DNA from: Chloroflexales bacterium
GTDB taxonomy: Bacteria > Chloroflexota > Chloroflexia > Chloroflexales > Chloroflexaceae
DNA length: 5,596 nt
NCBI GenBank assembly: GCA_013336035.1
Contig: JAAXUL010000574.1
Location: 1 to 5,596, forward strand
Direction: 5' to 3'
Position 1 is the first letter of the stretch, and each line of letters opens with the position of its first letter. Below the pieces are notes generated by a model, which was given only the letters and a program-made list of their open reading frames with translations, made no database searches and was not told the DNA's origin. Below, in pieces: positions 1 through 4,807 of this stretch. The translations under genes were made by a program, and so were the position numbers.

Positions 1-2
1 TC

Positions 3-731
3 CGCCTGCTCGTCGCCGCCCTGACCCTCGCGGCCGCCCTCGCGGCCGCCGCAACCGCGCTCGGTCAGGCCCAGCGCCGGACCTTCCTGCCCGCCGTGGC
101 GACCACCGGCCCGACCCAGTCGCGCCAGGCCGAGCTGCACACAGGCCAGGCCACCTACTACTGGGAGGCCAACGGCGACGGCAGCTGTATGTTCGGACCC
201 TCGCCCGACGACCTGATGGTGGCCGCGATCAGCCACGTTGACTACGGGACCGCGGACTACTGCGGCGCCTACGTCGAGGTCTACGGGCCCAACGGCACCA
301 TCCAGGTCCGCATCGTCGACAAGTGCCCCGACGCGGGCTGCATGGCGGGCCACCTCGACCTGAGCCCCCAGGCCTTCGCGCGGATCGCGCCCATGGAGGC
401 TGGCCGCGTAGAGATCAGCTGGCGCGTGATCAGCCCCGACCTGGGGCGACCCATCTCGTACTTCATCAACCGCGACGCCAACCAGTGGTGGACGGCCATC
501 CAGGTACGACACCACCGCAACCCGATCGTCAAGCTCGAGCACCTCACCGGTGGCCAGTGGGTCGAGCTAGGGCGCCAGGACTGGAACTACTTCATCGGGG
601 CGAACATGGGCCTCGGGCCCTACACCCTGCGCGTCACCGACAGCTACGGCAACGTCCTCCAGGACAGCGGCATCACCCTCACCCCAGGCGCCGAGATCAG
701 CGGCGCGGCGCAGTTCCCGGCGGGGCCGTAA
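3..731 (+). CDS. Secreted bacterial expansin (EXLX1-like), 5' end outside the window
   Basis: The visible 242 residues run open from base 3, so the start codon lies upstream; the GTG at 96 is inside the gene. The first ~23 residues are a hydrophobic Leu/Ala signal-peptide core ending near GQA, so the product is exported. Numbering from the GTG at 96, residues ~16-110 match the expansin double-psi beta-barrel domain: GQAT at 17-20, VDKCP at 74-78, and HLDLSPQAF at 86-94 with D88 at the position of the essential Asp82 of Bacillus subtilis EXLX1; D75 matches Asp71. Residues ~115-208 match the cellulose-binding CBM63 domain: NQWWTAIQVR with W131/W132 on the binding face, then DWNYF at 162-166. 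Four cysteines (31, 56, 77, 82), absent from EXLX1 as I recall it, could form two disulfides in the exported protein. Family role: non-lytic loosening of cellulose/cell-wall contacts. The match extends nearly to the C-terminus and ends with TAA, so the 3' end is intact. I see no terminator before the next gene. Confidence 0.9.
   Translation, partial: RLLVAALTLAAALAAAATALGQAQRRTFLPAVATTGPTQSRQAELHTGQATYYWEANGDGSCMFGPSPDDLMVAAISHVDYGTADYCGAYVEVYGPNGTIQVRIVDKCPDAGCMAGHLDLSPQAFARIAPMEAGRVEISWRVISPDLGRPISYFINRDANQWWTAIQVRHHRNPIVKLEHLTGGQWVELGRQDWNYFIGANMGLGPYTLRVTDSYGNVLQDSGITLTPGAEISGAAQFPAGP
25..48 (+). repeat. Tandem 12-bp duplication in the signal peptide
   Basis: Two perfect head-to-tail copies of CCCTCGCGGCCG occupy 25-36 and 37-48, inside the expansin signal peptide. 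They encode repeated Leu-Ala-Ala-Ala steps, so gain or loss of a unit would keep the frame and change only the length of the hydrophobic core. Each copy contains the palindrome GCGGCCGC or most of it, so hairpins and replication slippage are possible. Confidence 0.7.
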
Positions 732-735
732 CATA

Positions 736-779
736 CTAACGACGCTCTAACATCCCTTGGACATCGATCTAACACTCCT
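736..779 (+). promoter_or_regulatory. Helically phased 11-bp direct repeats upstream of hsp20
   Basis: CTAAC occurs at 736, 747 and 769, that is at steps of 11 and 22 bp; the missing position, 758, carries the degenerate TGGAC. Taken as four 11-bp units, unit 2 shares 8 of 11 bases with unit 1 and 9 of 11 with unit 4. One-turn spacing puts all copies on one face of the helix, as at sites for some multimeric activators or repressors. A possible -35 (TTGGAC, 757-762) lies inside, but its spacing of 21 bp to TACAGT (784-789) is poor, so no sigma-70 promoter can be assigned securely. A regulatory role is inference. Confidence 0.35.
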
Positions 780-794
780 GCGGTACAGTGTCAT
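769..794. promoter_or_regulatory. Degenerate CIRCE-like inverted repeat (possible HrcA operator)
   Basis: ACACT at 772-776 and AGTGT at 787-791 are complementary arms separated by 10 bases. The left half, CTAACACTC (769-777), matches 7 of 9 bases of the CIRCE left arm TTAGCACTC. The right half (786-794) matches only 5 of 9 bases of GAGTGCTAA and the spacer is 8 rather than 9. CIRCE is the site of the heat-shock repressor HrcA and would suit an hsp20 leader, but the match is partial and may be chance. Confidence 0.25.
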
Positions 795-842
795 CAGACC
801 CAATAAGGGCAAGAGGTAACGCAAAACCCGCTGGCGACACAT

Positions 843-850
843 AAGGAGGT
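843..850 (+). promoter_or_regulatory. Strong Shine-Dalgarno of hsp20
   Basis: AAGGAGGT is fully complementary to the 3' end of 16S rRNA and ends 6 bases before the ATG at 857. It fixes the hsp20 start and predicts very efficient translation. It is the strongest ribosome binding site in the window. Confidence 0.9.
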
Positions 851-856
851 AGAGCG

Positions 857-1300
857 ATGGCAACCTTGATGCGCTGGGACCCGGTCCAGGAGGCGATGAC
901 GCTGCGCGAGGCGATGAATCGGCTGTTCGAGGAGAGCTTTGTGCCGAACGCCCCGGGCCACAACGTAGGCAGCTTCGCCCCGGCCCTTGACCTGAGCGAG
1001 ACCGCCGAGGCCTATCTTATCGAGGCCGCGGTGCCGGGCCTGAAGGCCGAGGATCTGAGCATCACCTTTGAGAATGGCGTGCTGACCATTAGCGGCGAGG
1101 TGCGGCAGAGCGAGGAGAGCAAGGAGCGCAACTACCACCGCGTCGAGCGTCGCTACGGCAGCTTTAGCCGCAGCATCAGCCTGCCCGTGACCGTGCGCGG
1201 CGACGCTATCGAGGCCAAGCTCGAGAGCGGCGTCCTGCACCTCAACATCCCCAAGGCCGAGGAGGTCAAGCCGCGCAAGATCACGGTGAATGTCAGCTAA
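857..1300 (+). CDS. Small heat-shock protein, Hsp20/alpha-crystallin family
   Basis: The 147-residue product is an ATP-independent holdase chaperone that binds unfolding cytoplasmic proteins and keeps them ready for DnaK/ClpB refolding. The N-terminal arm (1-40, MRWDPVQEAMTLREAMNRLFEE) is the usual amphipathic region. The alpha-crystallin domain spans about 44-137, with AVPGLKAEDLSITFENGVL at 58-76, the conserved ERRYGSFSRSISLP at 97-110 and the signature SGVLHLNIPK at 124-133. The C-terminal I142-T143-V144 is the I-x-I/V motif that locks neighbouring dimers in the oligomer. The length is typical for class A bacterial Hsp20. The start is set by the ideal Shine-Dalgarno. The gene stands alone, ends in TAA and is followed by a strong hairpin terminator. 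The upstream phased repeats and CIRCE-like palindrome suggest heat or stress control, which is inference. Confidence 0.96.
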   Translation: MATLMRWDPVQEAMTLREAMNRLFEESFVPNAPGHNVGSFAPALDLSETAEAYLIEAAVPGLKAEDLSITFENGVLTISGEVRQSEESKERNYHRVERRYGSFSRSISLPVTVRGDAIEAKLESGVLHLNIPKAEEVKPRKITVNVS

Positions 1301-1322
1301 GCGCACGCTGGGGCGAGAGCAG

Positions 1323-1353
1323 ATCAGGGAGGGTTAGACCCTCCCTGATGTTT
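1323..1353 (+). terminator. Rho-independent terminator after hsp20
   Basis: A perfect 11-bp stem (ATCAGGGAGGG at 1323-1333 pairing with CCCTCCCTGAT at 1339-1349) closes a 5-base loop and is followed by GTTTATAT. It lies 23 bases past the hsp20 stop and 8 bases from the stop of the convergent SDR gene. The T-rich side favours termination of + strand transcripts. The hairpin itself is symmetric and may also stop the SDR transcript, although no T-tract follows on that strand. Confidence 0.88.
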
Positions 1354-1357
1354 ATAT

Positions 1358-2161
1358 CTAGCGCATCGTCGCCTCGGCGAGGGCGGCCTGGGCGCGGCGG
1401 GGCAGCAGGCGCGGCAGGAAGGCGCCAACGGAGTTCAAAAAGCCCGGCACCACACTGGGCTTACCCTTGAGCATAGCCTCGATGCCGATCCGGGCCACCG
1501 TCGGGCTGTCCATCATCAGCATACGCTGGTAGAGCGTGGCCTGCTGGCCCGCGACCTTGAGAAACTCGGTGGCGGTGACCCCGGGCGAGATCACGGTGCA
1601 GCGCACATTGGTGCGGCGTAGCTCGTAGCTCAGGGCCTCGCCGAAGCTCAGCACGAAGGCCTTGGCGGCCCCGTAGCTAGCGTAGAGCGGCGAGGGCTGG
1701 TAGGCGCCGATCGAGGCGACCTGGAGCACATAGCCGAAGTTGCGGGCGACCATGTCGCGCACGAAGAGCTTGGTCATATGGACCAGGGTAACGATATCGA
1801 TCTCGAGCATAGCGCGCTCGCGCTCCCACTCCAGCTGGGTGAACGAGCCGTAGAGGCCGTAGCCCGCGTTGTTGACCAGCACATCGACCGCCCTGCCGGC
1901 GGCCTTCAGCTGGTCATAGAGCCGCTGGGGGGCGTCCTTCGCGGCCAGGTCCATGGCCACAACCTCCACCTTCACAGCGTAGCGGGCCGCGATCTCGTCG
2001 GCGTGCTGGCGCAGCAGATCCTCGCGCCGGGCCACCAGGATCAGGTTACAGCCCCTGGACGCCAGGTCGCGCGCGAAATCGACCCCGAGCCCGCTCGATG
2101 CCCCGGTCACCAGCGCGGTCTTGCCCCGCAGCAGCGTATGGTCTTTGGTGCTCACGCTCAC
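1358..2161 (-). CDS. Classical short-chain dehydrogenase/reductase (DltE/COG0300-like)
   Basis: The 267-residue protein is an NAD(P)(H)-dependent oxidoreductase of the classical SDR family; the substrate cannot be read from sequence. It has the Rossmann cofactor motif TGASSGLG (19-26), ARR at 44-46 suggesting NADP preference, NNAG (97-100) and the active site S150 with Y163-G-A-A-K167, followed by SPG at 192-194. The position 28 residues before the catalytic serine, normally Asn, is Asp122. No signal peptide is seen and the length is normal for the family. An in-frame TAG lies directly before the GTG at 2161, so translation cannot start earlier. AGAAGGA (2165-2171) sits only 3 bases from that GTG and 9 from a second GTG at 2155, which may be the true start. 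The gene is monocistronic, preceded by a consensus promoter with two operators. Confidence 0.92.
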   Translation of the reverse strand: MSVSTKDHTLLRGKTALVTGASSGLGVDFARDLASRGCNLILVARREDLLRQHADEIAARYAVKVEVVAMDLAAKDAPQRLYDQLKAAGRAVDVLVNNAGYGLYGSFTQLEWERERAMLEIDIVTLVHMTKLFVRDMVARNFGYVLQVASIGAYQPSPLYASYGAAKAFVLSFGEALSYELRRTNVRCTVISPGVTATEFLKVAGQQATLYQRMLMMDSPTVARIGIEAMLKGKPSVVPGFLNSVGAFLPRLLPRRAQAALAEATMR

Positions 2162-2177
2162 CTATCCTTCTATTAAG

Positions 2178-2190
2178 TGACCACGGGTCA
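2178..2190. promoter_or_regulatory. Operator copy 1, palindrome TGACC-ACG-GGTCA
   Basis: This 13-bp palindrome has 5-bp perfect arms and a 3-bp centre, and is an exact copy of the second site 21 bp away. It lies just downstream of the SDR -10 box and covers the predicted transcription start (about 2184). A repressor bound here would block initiation. Palindromes of this size are typical of TetR-family dimers; the regulator is not in the window. Confidence 0.75.
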
Positions 2191-2219
2191 ATTATAAATG
2201 ACCACGGGTCATTTGTCAA
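2191..2219 (-). promoter_or_regulatory. Fully consensus sigma-70-type promoter of the SDR gene
   Basis: On the - strand, TTGACA (2219-2214) and TATAAT (2196-2191) are separated by exactly 17 bases, a 12 of 12 match to the housekeeping consensus. The predicted start near 2184 leaves a leader of only about 22 bases carrying the AGAAGGA ribosome site. Such a strong promoter with operators in its spacer and over its start site is expected to be off until a repressor is released. Confidence 0.85.
2196..2214. promoter_or_regulatory. Operator copy 2, perfect 8-bp-arm palindrome in the SDR promoter spacer
   Basis: AAATGACC (2196-2203), ACG, GGTCATTT (2207-2214) forms a perfect palindrome that fills the 17-bp spacer between the SDR -35 and -10 boxes. 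Its core is identical to the site at 2178-2190. Centre-to-centre spacing is 21 bp, two helical turns, so two dimers would sit on the same face and could bind cooperatively. It also touches the -35 of the divergent + strand promoter. Confidence 0.78.
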
Positions 2220-2242
2220 GAAGGCCAGCGATGCGCTATGAT
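2213..2242 (+). promoter_or_regulatory. Divergent promoter of the four-helix membrane protein
   Basis: TTGTCA (2213-2218) and TATGAT (2237-2242) each match the consensus at 5 of 6 bases, with an 18-base spacer. The -35 overlaps the -35 of the SDR promoter on the opposite strand, so the two are back to back. The predicted start at about 2249-2251 coincides with the ATG at 2251, implying a leaderless transcript. Confidence 0.5.
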
Positions 2243-2250
2243 AGCGGGCG

Positions 2251-2673
2251 ATGAGCACACCCACTGCCGGGCAGAGCCCCCTCGACGAGGCGGGGCGCCT
2301 GCTAATCGTCCTCTACGGACTGTTCGCCCTCTCCGCCGGGGTCCGGGCCGCCTTCCAGATCGCCACAAAGTGGCAGCGCGCCCCGCTGGCCTACGGCCTG
2401 TCGGCTGTGGCCGCCCTGCTCTACCTGCTGGCATGCGCGGGGATCGCCAGGCGCTCGCCGGGGGCCTGGCGCCTGGCGACGACCATCTGCGCCTTCGAGC
2501 TGTGCGGCGTGCTGCTGGTGGGCGCCCTGACGACCCTGAGCCCGGGCGCCCTCGCCGACGCGACAGTCTGGTCCGGCTTCGGCGCCGGCTACGGCTACGT
2601 GCCCCTCGTCCTGCCGGCCCTGGGCCTGGCCTGGCTGCTGCGTCCAGGGACGCGGAGGCTCTACGGCGCGTGA
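2251..2673 (+). CDS. Uncharacterised four-helix integral membrane protein
   Basis: The 140-residue product has no function I can name. It shows four hydrophobic segments, about 16-34, 45-66, 74-96 and 115-130, separated by short loops, with an Arg-rich loop (67-74) probably cytoplasmic. From memory its pattern (LYGLFAL, then QIATKW..APLAYGLSA, then ATVWSGFGAGYGYVPLVLP at 104-122) resembles small conserved membrane proteins common in Actinobacteria. The aromatic/Gly-rich VWSGFGAGYGYVP before helix 4 is the most distinctive segment. No charged catalytic set or metal motif is visible. No Shine-Dalgarno precedes the ATG, and a -10-like box ends 8 bases before it, so translation is probably leaderless. 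It is divergent from the SDR and shares its operator region, so the same regulator may affect both. Codon use matches neighbours. Confidence 0.8.
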   Translation: MSTPTAGQSPLDEAGRLLIVLYGLFALSAGVRAAFQIATKWQRAPLAYGLSAVAALLYLLACAGIARRSPGAWRLATTICAFELCGVLLVGALTTLSPGALADATVWSGFGAGYGYVPLVLPALGLAWLLRPGTRRLYGA

Positions 2674-2825
2674 GCGCGCCGCATATGCCGCAAGGCGGGT
2701 CACCCCGAGCAGAGCGAGGGCAAGCCCTTGCCACCCCTTTTGTCCCGTGAGGGGCCGGCGGCGGCATGGCCCCGGGGCAAGGCGGGCTGGCAGAGCTACC
2801 GCCTTCGGGGTCCAGGGCTGCCGCC
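2674..2825. other. Convergent GC-rich spacer with short repeats
   Basis: These 152 bases separate two converging genes and hold no supportable gene. GCAAGGCGGG occurs twice (2690-2699 and 2777-2786). Several small hairpins are visible, including GGGGCC at 2751-2756 against GGCCCC at 2768-2773, and AGGGC/GCCCT at 2814-2827 overlapping the peptidase stop codon. The texture suggests repeat debris or transcription-end structure; none has a good T-tract on the - strand. Confidence 0.5.
2719..2740 (+). terminator. Weak candidate terminator after the membrane-protein gene
   Basis: GGCAA (2719-2723) pairs with TTGCC (2728-2732) around the loop GCCC, followed after ACCCC by a short T run (2738-2741). 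It sits 45 bases past the stop. The stem is short and the T run is only four bases and offset, so activity is uncertain. Confidence 0.3.
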
Positions 2826-4715
2826 CTAGGCGAAGATCACATACTGGCGCAGGAAGGCCTCGATCGCCGTATAGTACGCTTCGACCGTCTCGGCGCGGCG
2901 CCAGCCGTGGCCCTCGCCGGGGAAGAGGTGGTAGGCGTGGGGCACACCGCGGCGCCGCAGGGCAGCCACGATCGTCTCGGCCTGCTCGGGCGGCACAACC
3001 TTATCCTCAGCGCCCTGGAAGATCAGCAGCGGCGCGCTAATCTTGTCCACATTAAAGAGCGGCGAGCGCTCGCGGTAGCGGGCCGCCATCTCGGGCAGGG
3101 GGCCCACCAGCCCATCGAGGTAGTGGGCCTCGAACTTGTGAGTGTCGGCGGCCATGCTGAAGAGATTAGCGACCCCGTAGCGGCAGATGCCCGCCCGAAA
3201 GAGCTCGGGCGCCTGACAGAGGGCCGCCAGCACCGTGTAGCCGCCCGCGCTCCCCCCCATGATCACGATGCGCCCCGGGTCGGCGACGCCCGCCGTCGAC
3301 ATGTAGCGCGCCGCGCCGATCGCATCGGCCACATCGTAGGCGCCCCACTCGCCGCGCAGGGCCTGGGTGTAGGCTCGCCCGTAGCCCGTGCTGCCCCGGT
3401 AGTTCACCTCGAGCACGACGTAGCCCCGCGTGGCCAGGAACTGCACCTCGGGGCTATACGAGGCCACCGCCTGGTCGGTGGGGCCGCTGTGGACACGCAC
3501 CACCCCCGGCGGCCTGACCCCGACCCCGCCCGGCACATAGCCTGGCGGCAGGTAGAGCACCCCGTAGACCGGGCCGGCCCCCGCCGTCCATGTCACCGGC
3601 AGCGCGCTCGCCTGGCGCGCCTCGGGCACCAGCTCGCTCGAGCTGCGCCTGATCACGCGGGCGCGCACTCCGTCGGCGAGCATCACGCGCTGCGGGATGC
3701 CGGGCGCCGAGGCGATGCCGGCCAGCGCGTCGGCCGTGAACGAGGCCGAGGGCTGCGCGAACCACGTGTAGCCCTCGCCGTCGCTGAGCGACTGGGCGGG
3801 GCCGCCATCGACCGGCTGGACGCAGATGCGCCGCAAGCCGCCCTCGTTGCGCAGATAGTAGAGCCGCTTGCCGTCGCGCCCCCAGGACAGCGTGCGCATG
3901 CCCTGGGCCCAGGCCGGCTGGGCGTGCTCGGCGGCGCCCTCGGTCAGCCGGCGGTGCTCGCCCGTCGTCAGGTCATACACATAGACGTGCCACCACCCGT
4001 CAAGGTCGGAGACGTAGGCCAGGTGGCGGCCATCGGGCGCGAACGCCGGCTGGAAGATGCTGTTGGCGGGGCCGCCCGCGATAGCCCGCGTGGCCTTCAG
4101 GGTCGGCAGCGGGCCGGCAGAGTCGAGGTCGGCCAGGTAGAGCGTCGCGCTGTCCCATGGCATCGCCGGGTGGTCCCAGGCCACATAGGCGATCCGGTCG
4201 CCGGCGGGGTGCCAGCAGGGCCACATATAGAAGTCGTGGCCCGTGGCGAGGCGCTGCGGCCACTGGCGGCCCTCGCTGTCGGCCACGGCGATACAGTCCA
4301 CGCCCTCGTACGAATGGACATAGAGCAGGTGGCGGGCGTCGGGCGAGAGGGCGGGGGCCGCGGCGGCGCCGAAGGCGGGCGTGATCGGCTGGGGCGGCCC
4401 GCCGTCGAGGCTCTGGCGGAAGAGCCGGCCCGAGGCGGCCTCGGCGAAGACGAGCGTGCCGGCGCCGACGGTGAACTCGCCGCCGCCGTAGCCGACTCGG
4501 CCGCGCACCGACAGCTCGCCGGGTGTCAGCTCGCGCGGGGCCTCGCCGGAGACGACATCGGCGCACCAGAGCGCGCCGCGCCCGTCGCGCGACTCGAGCC
4601 AGACCAGGCGGCGCCCATCGCTATCCCACTGCACATCGTCGAGGCGCAGCGACACCGCCATCTGTCGCGGCGTCAGCGGGCTGGGCCAGAGGCCAAAGGC
4701 TGGTGAGGTACTCAT
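2826..4715 (-). CDS. S9-family serine peptidase (prolyl oligopeptidase/acylaminoacyl-peptidase-like)
   Basis: The 629-residue product should cleave short peptides in the cytoplasm, since no signal peptide is seen. Residues ~20-350 are a beta-propeller built of repeated TolB/PD40-like strands (for example FAPDGRHLAYVSD and LSPDARHLLYV), which gates access to the active site. Residues ~370-629 are an alpha/beta-hydrolase domain. Numbered from the ATG at 4715, the triad is S489 in GGSAGG, D571 in GAEDKVVPP and H603 in GEGHGW. The oxyanion-region motif, often HGGP in this family, reads HSGP (409-412). The reading frame extends to a TTG at 4733, but the ATG at 4715 has GGAG (4722-4725) six bases upstream and an ordinary S9 N-terminus, so I choose it. 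An extended -10 promoter lies in the 92-base gap upstream. Substrate preference (dipeptidyl, acylaminoacyl or oligopeptide) cannot be decided by eye. Confidence 0.93.
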   Translation of the reverse strand: MSTSPAFGLWPSPLTPRQMAVSLRLDDVQWDSDGRRLVWLESRDGRGALWCADVVSGEAPRELTPGELSVRGRVGYGGGEFTVGAGTLVFAEAASGRLFRQSLDGGPPQPITPAFGAAAAPALSPDARHLLYVHSYEGVDCIAVADSEGRQWPQRLATGHDFYMWPCWHPAGDRIAYVAWDHPAMPWDSATLYLADLDSAGPLPTLKATRAIAGGPANSIFQPAFAPDGRHLAYVSDLDGWWHVYVYDLTTGEHRRLTEGAAEHAQPAWAQGMRTLSWGRDGKRLYYLRNEGGLRRICVQPVDGGPAQSLSDGEGYTWFAQPSASFTADALAGIASAPGIPQRVMLADGVRARVIRRSSSELVPEARQASALPVTWTAGAGPVYGVLYLPPGYVPGGVGVRPPGVVRVHSGPTDQAVASYSPEVQFLATRGYVVLEVNYRGSTGYGRAYTQALRGEWGAYDVADAIGAARYMSTAGVADPGRIVIMGGSAGGYTVLAALCQAPELFRAGICRYGVANLFSMAADTHKFEAHYLDGLVGPLPEMAARYRERSPLFNVDKISAPLLIFQGAEDKVVPPEQAETIVAALRRRGVPHAYHLFPGEGHGWRRAETVEAYYTAIEAFLRQYVIFA

Positions 4716-4721
4716 CGATCG

Positions 4722-4725
4722 CTCC
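4722..4725 (-). promoter_or_regulatory. Ribosome binding site deciding the S9 peptidase start
   Basis: GGAG on the - strand lies 6 bases before the ATG at 4715. It lies downstream of the alternative TTG at 4733, which has no purine-rich site at a proper distance, so the ATG is preferred. Confidence 0.65.
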
Positions 4726-4753
4726 GCAGGCAAGCAGGGGGAGGAATGGCCTT

Positions 4754-4762
4754 ATTGTAGCA
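4754..4762 (-). promoter_or_regulatory. Extended -10 promoter of the S9 peptidase
   Basis: TGCTACAAT on the - strand is an extended -10 element (TGn plus TACAAT, 5 of 6 to TATAAT). No clear -35 lies 16-18 bases upstream, as is common for extended -10 promoters. The predicted start near 4747 gives a leader of about 32 bases. This suggests the peptidase is transcribed separately from the gene upstream of it. Confidence 0.5.
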
Positions 4763-4807
4763 CTGCGGGAAGAGGTCTGGGGAGATCGGGCTTTCCCTGC
4801 GGGGCCG

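Noticed and set aside
323..739. A 138-codon + strand frame overlapping the expansin
   Set aside because: Pro/Arg/His-rich frame shadow of the expansin, which is clearly the real reading frame from its conserved motifs.
794..1306. A 170-codon open frame on the - strand across hsp20
   Set aside because: It is antisense to a textbook Hsp20 with an ideal Shine-Dalgarno. The translation is Leu/Ala/His-rich without a recognisable domain.
2046..2264. A 72-codon - strand frame with repeated DPWS residues
   Set aside because: The repeat at protein level is only the two operator copies being translated. The frame crosses the SDR promoter and the start of the SDR gene.
2769..2830. A terminator for the S9 peptidase at its 3' end
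   Set aside because: Hairpins exist but none has a T-tract on the - strand, and one overlaps the stop codon, so I do not call it.
2766..4706. A 646-codon open frame on the + strand lying antisense to the S9 peptidase
   Set aside because: It is the mirror of a high-GC gene. Its translation is a low-complexity Arg/Ala/Gly/His-rich string with no domain, it has no ribosome site, and the opposite strand carries a complete catalytic triad and propeller.
4716..4733. TTG at 4733 as start of the S9 peptidase
   Set aside because: The ATG at 4715 has GGAG at 6 bases and the extra six residues show no family similarity.
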